Source of the DNA: Porifericola rhodea | GTDB lineage: Bacteria; Bacteroidota; Bacteroidia; Cytophagales; Cyclobacteriaceae | Assembly (NCBI RefSeq): GCF_030506305.1 | Contig: NZ_CP119421.1 | Span: 4,666,501 to 4,730,500, forward strand | Direction of reading: 5' to 3' | DNA: 64,000 nucleotides | Part shown: positions 56,165 through 64,000 of the stretch, piece after piece | Numbering within the stretch: the first letter of the stretch is position 1 | Layout of the letters: every line of letters begins with the position of its first letter | Notes under the pieces: generated by a model | Told to the model about the DNA's origin: nothing | The model's input: the letters and a program-made list of their open reading frames with translations, nothing else | Databases searched by the model: none | Program-made: the position numbers and the translations under genes

Positions 56165-56950
56165 TTAATTCTTGCTTTTGATGTAGCTGATAAAGTCCAA
56201 TAATGCTCTTGTTGATTTTTCTGGCTCTTCGTACATTCCCATATGTCCACTATTATCTAACGTGCAGAGCCTTGAATCTTGAGGAAGTTGGCTTTGCTCC
56301 AGCATATCTTGATAAGGAACAGCAGAGTCATTTTTGCCTGCTATAAAAAGACAGGGAAAGCTGGCCCCCTTAAGTACATCTAAACGAGCAGGGCGGTCAC
56401 GCATGGCTCTTGTATAGGCTATCGCTGTCTGATCAGAAGTTTGGGCTACCATCTTTTTTGCTTTTTCTATCTGCTCATACATGCTTTCATGATGGTTATC
56501 TGCAAAAATAGAAGGCACAAAATTGTCAGCGAATGTACGGGTGCCGTATTTCTCAAGAAAGCCTACGGTACGTGTACGATTATCCTTTTTTTCTTCACTA
56601 TCTGACTTAGCCGTAGAGTGAAACAAACAGAGTGCTGCCAGCCTGGAAGGGTATTTTTCGGCCATGGCCAGGCTCACATAACCACCTAGGGAATGCCCAA
56701 CAACTATTGCTTGCTCTATATTTCTGCTGTTCATACACTCTATAACAGCAATTGCCGCATCTTCAATGGTAATGCTTGTAGCATTTAATTGGCTTTGTCC
56801 GAAACCTGGAAGGTCAGGTGCTAGTACTTTAGCTTCAGCAGATAATGGTTCTATTATGCCTTCCCAGACTTCTTTACGCTCACAAAAGCCGTGTAATAAT
56901 ATTACAGCAACACCTTGCCCCTGCTCTATCACTGAGAGTGAATGCTTCAT
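56165..56950 (-). CDS. alpha/beta-fold hydrolase
   Basis: A 261-residue alpha/beta hydrolase of the MhpC/BioH-like type. The oxyanion region is 'VAVILLHGFCERKEVWEGII', the nucleophile Ser 87 lies in 'AIVVGHSLGGYVSLAMAEKY', the acid Asp in 'FIAGKNDSAVPYQ' and the His in 'LDNSGHMGMYEEPEK'. No signal peptide. Its substrate is unknown. It is upstream of the GH9-CE4 gene in the minus direction with a 65-bp gap. Confidence 0.92.
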   Translation of the reverse strand: MKHSLSVIEQGQGVAVILLHGFCERKEVWEGIIEPLSAEAKVLAPDLPGFGQSQLNATSITIEDAAIAVIECMNSRNIEQAIVVGHSLGGYVSLAMAEKYPSRLAALCLFHSTAKSDSEEKKDNRTRTVGFLEKYGTRTFADNFVPSIFADNHHESMYEQIEKAKKMVAQTSDQTAIAYTRAMRDRPARLDVLKGASFPCLFIAGKNDSAVPYQDMLEQSQLPQDSRLCTLDNSGHMGMYEEPEKSTRALLDFISYIKSKN

Positions 56951-56979
56951 GATTAAAAAATAATAAAATAAAAAATGGT

Positions 56980-57642
56980 TTAAGCCGAACAGCTATCTCC
57001 GCAGCAATCTTTACCTTTTGCCTTGTCAAATGCCTCCTTACCTTCTTTTAAAGCAAAAAAAGCAATGCCCATTGCTCCTATTGCATCTATATAAGGGATA
57101 TGAAAAAGCTCATACAATGCACTGGAAGCCAGTAACAATACCGAAAGGTACAAACATGTTTTTGTACAGTTTGCATCAGAGATTATAGGACTAGAGTTAA
57201 GTTTCTTACCTGCCTTTATTTTGTAATGAACCAAGGCATACATGGTGAGTATAGAAAGTACCGAGATGATAATTCCTACTCTGGTAGTTTCGGGTTGACC
57301 TCCAGAAATAATTGTTAATACCGAACTAGAGAGAATGCCAACTGCCAACAGATAAAAGCTAAAGCCGGTAATTTTCAGAGCCTGCTTTTCAAAGCGGTCT
57401 TTTCCAACATTTTGCTGTCTACGCATACGAAAAACCATATGGGCAATACCAATACCTGATATCACTTCCACAAAGCTGTCTATACCAAAGCCAAAAAGAG
57501 CCAGTGTTTCATCTTCCATACCAAAATAGGTAGAAACTATACCCTCCAGCATATTATAAAAAATAGTGACCATACTAAGCCAGAAAGCTATCTTGAGCCA
57601 CTTTTGGTATTCTGTATTATCTATTTGTTGTGTAATGTTCAT
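56980..57642 (-). CDS. CDF-related cation transporter with a Cys-rich tail
   Basis: A 220-residue protein with about six membrane helices resembling the CDF membrane domain but without a C-terminal cytosolic domain. The TM2 HxxxD of zinc-type CDFs is replaced by an acidic pattern ('LFGFGIDSFVEVISGIGIAH'), and TM5 begins 'SPIISDANCTKTCLYLSVLL' with Asp, Asn and two Cys. The C-terminus ends 'GKDCCGDSCSA', a four-Cys-like metal hook. The metal is probably different from that of the neighbour. It starts 3 bp after the CDF gene, so both are one operon. Confidence 0.8.
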   Translation of the reverse strand: MNITQQIDNTEYQKWLKIAFWLSMVTIFYNMLEGIVSTYFGMEDETLALFGFGIDSFVEVISGIGIAHMVFRMRRQQNVGKDRFEKQALKITGFSFYLLAVGILSSSVLTIISGGQPETTRVGIIISVLSILTMYALVHYKIKAGKKLNSSPIISDANCTKTCLYLSVLLLASSALYELFHIPYIDAIGAMGIAFFALKEGKEAFDKAKGKDCCGDSCSA

Positions 57643-57645
57643 AGA

Positions 57646-58557
57646 TCAGTGTTTTTCAAGCTCGCAAAGCTCTCCCGGAACTTCAAACTGAATGGTAATA
57701 TGGTCTATATGATAGCTTTTCAGTTTTTTGTTAACCTTCATTCTTAGCTCTGCTAACTCAGACAAACGCATATTATTGTTAATTACTAAATGTACAGAAA
57801 GTATGTTATAGTTTCCGTCCAACGTCCAAAGGTGGGTATCGTGAGTATCCTGCACTTCTTCTAAAGACTCCAGAGCGCTTTTCACTTTATCTATGTCTAC
57901 ATCATCGGGAGTAGCCTGCAAAAAAATATGCATAACCTGTCGCAGATTTTTAAAAGCATTCCAAAAAATATAAACAGCTATTAGCAGCGAAAGTATTGGG
58001 TCTATAATAGGTAAGTTTACAAACAACATGACAATGCTACCTACTAGCACCGCTACCCAGCCCAGTACATCTTCCAGTAGGTGAAGCATAACTGCTCGCT
58101 GGTTGATAGAGTTTTCCCCTTTGCGTAAACGAAATACTGCTAATCCATTAAAGAATATTCCTGCCAAAGCCAGATAGAGCATACCTCTGGCATCTACAGT
58201 TTCTGGGTTTAAAAGGCGAGGAATTGCTTCGGTGATAATAAAAAGCGAGCCGGCCAGTAAAATAACTGAATTAATCAGCGCACTTAAAGGTGAAAAGCGC
58301 TTGTATCCGAAAGAGAATTTTTTACTCCTGCCTTTCTGTGAATAGTTTTCTAAAAACAATGATGAGCCAATGGCAAAAGTATCACCCAGGTCGTGTATTG
58401 CATCAGAAAGTATTGCCATAGAGTTGGTAAATATTCCACCGATAAACTCTATGATGGTAAAGCTTAGATTAAGAAAAAACGCAACTTTAAGGTTACTACT
58501 GATTGAATGATGATGGGTATGATCATGCCCATGCTCATGATGGTGGTGATGACTCAT
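57646..58557 (-). CDS. CDF-family zinc/cobalt efflux transporter (CzcD/ZitB-like)
   Basis: A 303-residue cation diffusion facilitator. The N-terminus is a His-rich metal loop ('MSHHHHHEHGHDHTHHHSIS'). The tetrahedral site of the membrane domain is seen as HxxxD in TM2 ('MAILSDAIHDLGDTFAIGSS') and HxxxD in TM5 ('VMLHLLEDVLGWVAVLVGS'). The cytosolic C-terminal domain includes 'QDTHDTHLWTLDGNYNILSV'. It exchanges Zn(II) or similar metals for protons at the inner membrane. It is the first gene of the pair with the Cys-tailed transporter. Confidence 0.93.
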   Translation of the reverse strand: MSHHHHHEHGHDHTHHHSISSNLKVAFFLNLSFTIIEFIGGIFTNSMAILSDAIHDLGDTFAIGSSLFLENYSQKGRSKKFSFGYKRFSPLSALINSVILLAGSLFIITEAIPRLLNPETVDARGMLYLALAGIFFNGLAVFRLRKGENSINQRAVMLHLLEDVLGWVAVLVGSIVMLFVNLPIIDPILSLLIAVYIFWNAFKNLRQVMHIFLQATPDDVDIDKVKSALESLEEVQDTHDTHLWTLDGNYNILSVHLVINNNMRLSELAELRMKVNKKLKSYHIDHITIQFEVPGELCELEKH

Positions 58558-58674
58558 TGAATATATAAATACAAATTACGGACGCTATACCACACTTACA
58601 CAACTTATATTTAGCACTTGCTACTTAATAGCATAGCAAAAGCTAAAGGTGTAAAGTTCGTGCCATTAAAAAAT

Positions 58675-59667
58675 TTACTGTATACGTGATTTCCCTTCCC
58701 ACAAATCCGCTCTATTGCCCAGCTTTTCTTTAAGGGGCTGCGTTGCTTCATTGAGTTTCTGAAGTACATCATCATCTAGCTTACAGTCTAGGGCTTTTAC
58801 ATTCTTCCGCACCTGTTCACCATTTCTACCCCCTACAATCACTGAACCTACTGCGGGTTGCGACAGCAGCCAGGCAATACTAATTTCAGCCATTGGCTTG
58901 CCGTACTCCTCCGCAATTTTCCTGATCTTGTCAATAGTTTCAAAAGTCAGGTCTTCGCACCCTTCTTCACTATGTCTGGCCTGCGGTCGTTCAGAAGAAA
59001 AATGACGGGTGCGGGCTCTATCATCAGGAACACTCCCTGCATCTGCAAATTTTCCAGTAAGTAGGCCCTGCATTATTGGCGAATAACATAAGATAGGAAT
59101 ATTGTCCTGCTTACACTCTGGAAGCACTTCATACTCTATAGCACGCCATAATAAGTTGTACGGCAACTGGTTACTACTAATTTCATCAGCATACTTAGTA
59201 GCTTCCTGAAGTTGTTGTTTACCAAAATTAGATACTCCATAAGCACGGATTTTTCCTTCCTGTTTGAGTTCACTTAGCGCTCGCATGGTTTCTTCTACCG
59301 GTATTTCAGGGTTTGGCCAGTGCAATTGCAATAAGTCCAGGCGGTCGGTGCTTAGTGCTTTGAGCCTTTCTTCGGTCGCCTTTTTAACATCAGCATAAGC
59401 ATAGTCAGCAGGCTTTAGCTTGGTAGCTATAATAATTTTGTTTCTTACTTCGCCCAAAGCTTTATGGATGAGATTTTCTGAAGCTCCGGAACCATACATT
59501 TCGGCAGTGTCAAAAAAATTAATGCCTTCTTCGTAAGCTGTTCTTAGCGCATCAATAGAATCCTTTTCGTCTTGTGGCCCCCAGTTAAACCCTCCTACAA
59601 TGGCCCAAGCACCAAAAGCAATTTCAGAAACTTCAAAGTCGGTGTGTGGTAGTTTTATACAAATCAT
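58675..59667 (-). CDS. aldo/keto reductase
   Basis: A 330-residue NAD(P)H-dependent oxidoreductase of the AKR superfamily. The catalytic tetrad is visible: Asp and Tyr in 'INFFDTAEMYGSGASENLIH', Lys in 'IIIATKLKPADY' and His in 'LDLLQLHWPNPEIPVEETM'. The cofactor end reads 'GSVIVGGRNGEQVRKNVKAL'. It is a single gene. The subfamily resembles general stress/NADP-dependent AKRs; the substrate cannot be inferred. Confidence 0.93.
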   Translation of the reverse strand: MICIKLPHTDFEVSEIAFGAWAIVGGFNWGPQDEKDSIDALRTAYEEGINFFDTAEMYGSGASENLIHKALGEVRNKIIIATKLKPADYAYADVKKATEERLKALSTDRLDLLQLHWPNPEIPVEETMRALSELKQEGKIRAYGVSNFGKQQLQEATKYADEISSNQLPYNLLWRAIEYEVLPECKQDNIPILCYSPIMQGLLTGKFADAGSVPDDRARTRHFSSERPQARHSEEGCEDLTFETIDKIRKIAEEYGKPMAEISIAWLLSQPAVGSVIVGGRNGEQVRKNVKALDCKLDDDVLQKLNEATQPLKEKLGNRADLWEGKSRIQ

Positions 59668-59811
59668 AAAAATATTATTTTCATGAAAATACGGCTTTCT
59701 CTAGAATAGGCAAGAATTACCAGGCTAAAGGAAAAAAAGATCTGATTGCTTCCAACGCATATTAAGAAACTAGTGTCATGATAGTAAGTGATTCACCTGA
59801 CTACCAAGAAC

Positions 59812-61137
59812 ATGGAAACTTTTACCATTATTCTTCGCCAACGCAAAAAGTTACTTTCTTATTTACTTTTTAACCTTTCGGCCATTGGCTACCTCCTACT
59901 TCTTAATCAATGCACAGATAAGGTAGAAATAAGCCGAACGTATAAATACATGATGCCAGTGTACATGAGCACCACTGAACTTAGAGAAGCAGTTGATGTA
60001 CTCCCACCACGTACCATTCAAGAAGCGGGTAAGATATATTTTTTAAATGGTTTTCTTTTTCTAAATGAACCCGGAGAAGGCATACATATTATAGACAACC
60101 GTAAGCCCGAGAATCCAGAAAGAATCAGTTTTATAAAGGTACCTGGCAATTATGATCTGGCTGCCAAGGGTAATTACCTTTATGCCGACAGCTTTATAGA
60201 TTTATTGGTTTTTGACATTAGCGATGTAAATAACATTAGAGAGGTAGAGCGTGTAGAAAATGTGTTTCCTCTGCACAATTCTTATGGTGGATTTCCTACG
60301 GAAGAGGGACAAATTATTACTGAATGGGTAGAAACTGAAGAGACTGAAATTCTGGAAGGTAATCTGGAACCACTTTCTGCCGGCGCGTATTTTTATCGTG
60401 GAGGGCTTGTTTTAGATGGTATGGGAATGGCAGAAGCTTTTTCCAGTAAAGGTTCTGGTGGTTCGCAGCAGGGCGTGGGTGGATCAATGGCTCGCTTTAC
60501 CATAGTCAATAACTATATGTACACGATAGACGACTACAACCTTCAGGTTTTTGATATTAGCCAGGAAGACAAACCTCAGCAAAGTGGGGACCTTATCAAT
60601 GTAGGTTTTATGATTGAAACAATTTTCCCTTATGAAGATAAACTATTTATAGGTGCTCAAAACGGTATGTATATCTATGATAATTCAGACCCGGCAAAGC
60701 CTGAGCATATATCTACATATGAGCACATAACCAGCTGCGACCCGGTAGTGGTAGAAGGCACTACGGCCTATGTCACCCTAAGAAATGGTACAGCGTGTAA
60801 TGGCTTCACTAATCAGTTGGAAGTAATTGACATAGAAGACCCTTACAATCCTAAGCTAGTTAAGACTTACGCTATGGACAACCCTCATGGACTGGGCATA
60901 GATGATGGCACATTATTTATTTGTGAAGGTGACTTTGGCCTTAAGGTTTTTGATGCATCAGACCACACCAAAATTGATGAAAATTTAATCGCCCATTTTG
61001 ATGAATTGCATGCTTTTGATGTTATTCCGCTGGGTGGAGTTTTAATGCTTGTAGGTAATGATGGACTATATCAGTACGATTATACTGACCCTGCTAACAT
61101 AAAATTGCTTAGCAAGATTGCCGCTCCATCCTTATGA
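59812..61137 (+). CDS. LVIVD-repeat lipoprotein
   Basis: A 441-residue lipoprotein. A GTG at 59788 opens the frame, but the ATG at 59812 is preferred; it gives a long hydrophobic signal ending in 'LLLLNQC' (lipobox Cys near 34). LVIVD-type repeats form a propeller: 'GIHIIDNRKPENPERISFIK', 'LLVFDISDVNNIREVERVEN', 'LQVFDISQEDKPQQSGDLIN', 'MYIYDNSDPAKPEHISTYEH', 'LKVFDASDHTKIDENLIAHF'. Such proteins are common on Bacteroidota surfaces and have no assigned biochemistry. It overlaps the next gene by 4 bp. Confidence 0.88.
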   Translation: METFTIILRQRKKLLSYLLFNLSAIGYLLLLNQCTDKVEISRTYKYMMPVYMSTTELREAVDVLPPRTIQEAGKIYFLNGFLFLNEPGEGIHIIDNRKPENPERISFIKVPGNYDLAAKGNYLYADSFIDLLVFDISDVNNIREVERVENVFPLHNSYGGFPTEEGQIITEWVETEETEILEGNLEPLSAGAYFYRGGLVLDGMGMAEAFSSKGSGGSQQGVGGSMARFTIVNNYMYTIDDYNLQVFDISQEDKPQQSGDLINVGFMIETIFPYEDKLFIGAQNGMYIYDNSDPAKPEHISTYEHITSCDPVVVEGTTAYVTLRNGTACNGFTNQLEVIDIEDPYNPKLVKTYAMDNPHGLGIDDGTLFICEGDFGLKVFDASDHTKIDENLIAHFDELHAFDVIPLGGVLMLVGNDGLYQYDYTDPANIKLLSKIAAPSL

Positions 61138-61892
61138 GATACCTATTATTACTACTCATCAGTATGGCTCTAAGCTGTGCAGCACAAGCCCAGCAAGAAG
61201 TTCAAGTGGTCTTAAAAAGCGGTAAAGTGCTTAAAGGCAGACTCACCAATTCAGTGTACGAAGATTTTATTACCCTTGAACAGTCCGCTCTGGAGCGACA
61301 AAACATTGCAATAGAAAAGGTACAAAGCATTCACTTTGGAGCCATACCCGACACACTCAGAAATGATAAACAGAAAGATTTTTTTAAAAGGGAGCCGGCC
61401 TACTTTCACCTTTCTGAGTTTTATATGCTTTTGGGGAGAGATAGTGATGGTTCAGGGTATACCAATCTTTCTGTGCATACTGTTAATGGCTACGCCTTTT
61501 CTCCTCACCTTATGCTTGGCGGAGGGATAGGCCTTGATAAATATGGTGATTTCCTGGTAGCTCCTCTTTACTTAAGTGTACGTGGCCTGATAGTAGAAAG
61601 AAGCATTAGCCCTTTTTATTATGCTAATTTGGGTTGGGGCCATATGTGGATCACTCAGGAAATCCCCGAATGGATTGACTATCATGATACGGACGGCGGT
61701 TATCATTTTCAGGCAGGCCTGGGCTATCAGTTTAATATGAAAGCCTCCGCCATTACCCTGGGGCTGGGATACCGGCTACAGAAAACCCACCTCCACTACT
61801 CTACCCAAACCTGGGGCTGGGGAACAGAGACTGAGATAGAAGAAGACAGACTCCTCCGTCGCTTTGCTATTAGTTTGGGCTTAACGTTTTAG
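61134..61892 (+). CDS. exported beta-barrel-like protein of unknown function
   Basis: A 252-residue protein with a signal peptide (MRYLLLLLISMALSCAAQAQ). The N-terminal 60 residues ('QVVLKSGKVLKGRLTNSVYE') look like a small beta domain. The rest alternates polar and hydrophobic residues with aromatic girdles ('LMLGGGIGLDKYGDFLVAPL', 'YYANLGWGHMW', 'AITLGLGYRLQ') and ends in 'RRFAISLGLTF', a terminal Phe typical of outer-membrane barrels. It is translationally coupled to the LVIVD lipoprotein and probably works with it at the outer membrane. Confidence 0.72.
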   Translation: MRYLLLLLISMALSCAAQAQQEVQVVLKSGKVLKGRLTNSVYEDFITLEQSALERQNIAIEKVQSIHFGAIPDTLRNDKQKDFFKREPAYFHLSEFYMLLGRDSDGSGYTNLSVHTVNGYAFSPHLMLGGGIGLDKYGDFLVAPLYLSVRGLIVERSISPFYYANLGWGHMWITQEIPEWIDYHDTDGGYHFQAGLGYQFNMKASAITLGLGYRLQKTHLHYSTQTWGWGTETEIEEDRLLRRFAISLGLTF

Positions 61893-62132
61893 ATTCTACT
61901 CATACTGTATTATCATACGAGCCTATCTCTTAAAAATTATTCCTACTACTTTTTTCCCTGCCTTACTTAAAAAAGACAAGTTATACACACATACACTCAA
62001 AATTTCAAGAATATTTATTATTACGTTAATCAAATTTTTAAACAAAAACTGTTGAATGTTATAACACAATCATTAAACAGTAGTTATAGTAAGTGATTTT
62101 TATTTCACGCACTTAGTGCTAAATTTTTTTTT

Positions 62133-62948
62133 ATGAACTTACAAATAGAAGGAAAAACTGCTGTTCTTACAGGCGCTGATTCTGGCATTGGTAAAGAAAC
62201 AGCTAAAATATTAGCTCAGGAAGGAGCTAAAATAGTACTTTCTGATATTGATGCTGAGGCATTAGATGAAGCAGCAAATGAAATACGTCAGTTTACTAAT
62301 AGCGATACAGATGTTCGCACCATCGTAGCTGACCTTACGAAAATAAAAGAGGTAAATCAGTTTGCAGAAAAGGTCAAAACCATAAATGGTGGAGCTCATA
62401 TACTTGTGCACGGAGCAGGAGCCAGAGGAGCCGCAGGTGATTTTTTGAAACTTAGTGATGAAGATTGGCAGAAAACTATTGATATAGACCTTATGGGCGC
62501 GGTAAGAGTTGCCCGAGCATTTATCCCTCATATGCAGGAAAAAGGATGGGGACGCTTGATTTTTATCTCTTCTGAAAATGCCTTGCAACCTTACGAAGAT
62601 GAAAGTCCTTACAATGCCTGTAAAGCTGCCATTGTAAATTTGTCTAAATGTTTGTCACGGGCTTATTCAAAAGATGGGCTACTGATTAATTGCGTATCTC
62701 CGGCCTACATAGAAACGCCTATGACAAATGCTATGATGGAACAGTTGGCCGAAGAGAGAGGCACATCCGTAGATGAAGCCGTTGATTGGTTCCTGAAAAA
62801 TGAGAGACCACATATAGAAGTACAACGCCGTGGACAACCTATAGAGGTTGCCTCAGTGATTGCTTTCTTATGCTCCGGGCTTTCCAGCTTTGTAAACGGC
62901 AGCAATTACCGTGTAGATGGAGGTTCTGTAGAAACAGCATTTGGTTGA
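62133..62948 (+). CDS. short-chain dehydrogenase/reductase
   Basis: A 271-residue classical SDR. The Rossmann motif is 'AVLTGADSGIGKETAKILAQ' (TGxxxGIG, residues 13-20). The catalytic Ser lies in 'RLIFISSENA' and the Tyr-Lys pair in 'ESPYNACKAAIVNLSKCLSR' (Y160, K164). The end 'SSFVNGSNYRVDGGSVETAF' is typical. A substrate cannot be inferred. The gene is followed by a good terminator. Confidence 0.93.
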   Translation: MNLQIEGKTAVLTGADSGIGKETAKILAQEGAKIVLSDIDAEALDEAANEIRQFTNSDTDVRTIVADLTKIKEVNQFAEKVKTINGGAHILVHGAGARGAAGDFLKLSDEDWQKTIDIDLMGAVRVARAFIPHMQEKGWGRLIFISSENALQPYEDESPYNACKAAIVNLSKCLSRAYSKDGLLINCVSPAYIETPMTNAMMEQLAEERGTSVDEAVDWFLKNERPHIEVQRRGQPIEVASVIAFLCSGLSSFVNGSNYRVDGGSVETAFG

Positions 62949-62970
62949 TTTGAATTATATATAAGGTACT

Positions 62971-63005
62971 GGTCAACTCTTAGAGGGTTGACCAATTTTA
63001 TTTTT
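62971..63005 (+). terminator. terminator-like hairpin after the SDR gene
   Basis: GGTCAAC (62971-62977) pairs with GTTGACC (62987-62993), extended by TCT/AGA with a small bulge, followed by AATTTTATTTTT. It lies 23 bp after the SDR stop and ends just before the next ATG at 63021. Confidence 0.7.
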
Positions 63006-63020
63006 AAACTGGTGCAAAAT

Positions 63021-63764
63021 ATGAGTCAAAAATATTTTATGGAATGGGGTCAAGGGGATAAAAAAATCGTTTTTCTCCACTATTTCGGAGGTGCCGCCGA
63101 TAGTTGGAAATATGTAGCCGAAAAGCTGGCAGACCATTTCCATTGCTTTGCTCTTAACCTGCCCGGGTTTGGAAATACTCCTCCGCTGGAAAAGCCTTCT
63201 GTATTGGCCATGGCGCAATGGATACAAAAGCAATTAGTTTTAATGGATATATACGATTGCTCTGTGGTTGGCCATTCTATGAGTGCAAAAATAGCTTTGC
63301 AACTGGCTGCTCAGCAGGCCGAAATACAAATTGACCGAATCGTACTGGTAGCGCCCTCCCCTCCTACTCATGAGCCTATGCCGCAGGAAGAGAGAAAAAG
63401 AATGCTCCATCACCCCGACGCTGCCGAAGCCAAAAAGACAGCCAGCCAGGCAAGTGTAAAAAAACTGAACAATGAAGTAAAACAACTCGCCATTCAAACT
63501 CAGTTAGAAATTGACCACAACACCTGGAGGTGGTGGTTATTAGACGGAATGAATAATTCCATCGCAGATCAGCTTAACACCATCAAGCAAGATATTACTC
63601 TGATTGTATCTGAAGATGACCCGGTTATTAGCATGGATACGGTTCATAAAGAAATTATACCCTTGTTACCTGAAGCTGAACTTATTAGCACACAAGGAAT
63701 TGGACACCTGATACCTTTAGAAGCTCCGGACTGGCTGGCTGAGCAGTTACGTTCTATACTGTAG
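63021..63764 (+). CDS. alpha/beta-fold hydrolase
   Basis: A 247-residue alpha/beta hydrolase. A TTG at 62988 opens the frame but lies inside the terminator hairpin; the ATG at 63021 is used. Motifs: oxyanion region 'KKIVFLHYFGGAADSWKYVA', nucleophile Ser in 'CSVVGHSMSAKIALQLAAQQ', Asp in 'IVSEDDPVISM', and His in 'GIGHLIPLEAPDWLA'. The pattern is of the esterase/haloperoxidase branch. Its substrate is unknown. Confidence 0.9.
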   Translation: MSQKYFMEWGQGDKKIVFLHYFGGAADSWKYVAEKLADHFHCFALNLPGFGNTPPLEKPSVLAMAQWIQKQLVLMDIYDCSVVGHSMSAKIALQLAAQQAEIQIDRIVLVAPSPPTHEPMPQEERKRMLHHPDAAEAKKTASQASVKKLNNEVKQLAIQTQLEIDHNTWRWWLLDGMNNSIADQLNTIKQDITLIVSEDDPVISMDTVHKEIIPLLPEAELISTQGIGHLIPLEAPDWLAEQLRSIL

Positions 63765-63908
63765 CGCTTTAAAATTATGTATTCTGATAAGTTTACATCT
63801 AAGTTAAAAGACTTTATTAAAATTTAGTAAATCATCAGCAGGTATAGCTAAACTTAGATTTTTAGCTTTCGTGTAAACAGTTTTAATACATCCATTAGAA
63901 CAGTTTTC

Positions 63909-64000
63909 ATGAGTAAGCGAATTCTAGATATACAACAGTGGAACCGAAAAGAACATTATGAGTTCTTTTCGCAGTTTGAGGAGCCTTACTTCGGGCTAAA
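63909..64000 (+). CDS. chloramphenicol acetyltransferase-like protein (partial, cut by the right edge)
   Basis: The first 30 residues are visible: MSKRILDIQQWNRKEHYEFF followed by SQFEEPYFGL. They match the N-terminus of CatA-type acetyltransferases, where 'D...W.RKEHFE.F' is conserved. The gene continues beyond the window. Bacteroidota chromosomes often carry CatA-like proteins that are not proven to give chloramphenicol resistance. Confidence 0.75.
   Translation, partial: MSKRILDIQQWNRKEHYEFFSQFEEPYFGL

Noticed and set aside
1-64000. tRNA, rRNA or CRISPR arrays
   Set aside because: No cloverleaf-like intergenic sequence, rRNA segment or regularly spaced repeats were recognised by eye; a covariance-model scan would be decisive.

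Overview
The window looks like chromosomal DNA of a member of the Bacteroidota, most likely the order Cytophagales. The pointers are a SusC/SusD outer-membrane pair, a long MacB/FtsX-type permease of the lineage's typical 800-residue form, PD40 and LVIVD lipoproteins, a TPR-containing histidine kinase, a GH9-deacetylase fusion, moderately AT-rich DNA and AT-rich leaders with no obvious Shine-Dalgarno sequences. No rRNA, tRNA, CRISPR array, transposase or integrase was recognised. Several start codons were moved from upstream TTG/GTG codons to the first ATG that gives a sensible N-terminus.

Layout. 1-3.5 kb: a PD40-repeat protein cut by the left edge, then hisHAFE on the minus strand, with a stand-alone HisE. 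3.5-6.2 kb: a DPRP-type photolyase/cryptochrome without the iron-sulfur cysteines, a small membrane protein and Dps. 6.2-13.5 kb: SusD, SusC and an FtsX permease with a repeat-rich leader. 13.6-19.8 kb: transketolase and a tight cluster of beta-phosphoglucomutase, OtsB-like phosphatase and GH65 phosphorylase that should feed disaccharide glucose into central metabolism. 20-28 kb: DUF892 ferritin-like protein, two exported or lipidated proteins, a RecD2 helicase pair, an exported S10 carboxypeptidase and a divergent Usp protein. 28.4-31 kb: feoA-feoB and a FeoB-associated Cys-rich peptide (ferrous iron uptake).

31.3-42.4 kb: a BNR-propeller lipoprotein; a three-gene DUF1592 cytochrome / Tat-exported DUF1552 / membrane cytochrome-LRR cassette; a histidine kinase-response regulator pair; a 48-residue ORF missed by length cut-offs; an aspartyl protease-like protein; a tandem beta-galactosidase-type jelly-roll protein; a VOC protein. 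42.7-46.9 kb: a general-stress block (DUF2267, degenerate ferritin-like protein, tandem Usp, COG0645/COG2187 kinase pair, Hsp20). 46.9-53.6 kb: TPR histidine kinase divergent from a TPR protein, an orphan ParB-like protein with about 800 bp of gene-free AT-rich DNA upstream, and two small unknowns. 53.6-64 kb: GH9-CE4 fusion, alpha/beta hydrolase, two CDF-type transporters, aldo/keto reductase, LVIVD lipoprotein with a beta-barrel-like partner, SDR, a second alpha/beta hydrolase and the start of a chloramphenicol-acetyltransferase-like gene.

The most interesting non-coding signals are three Crp/Fnr-like TGA[C/T]-N4-ATCA sites in promoter regions of feoAB, the DUF2267/ferritin/Usp block and the kinase/Hsp20 divergent pair. 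They suggest one redox- or oxygen-linked regulon across this window. Other candidates are nested heptamers in the FtsX permease leader and an AATACTT-type motif shared between that promoter and the region next to the response regulator. No single unambiguous new defence or mobile system was found.
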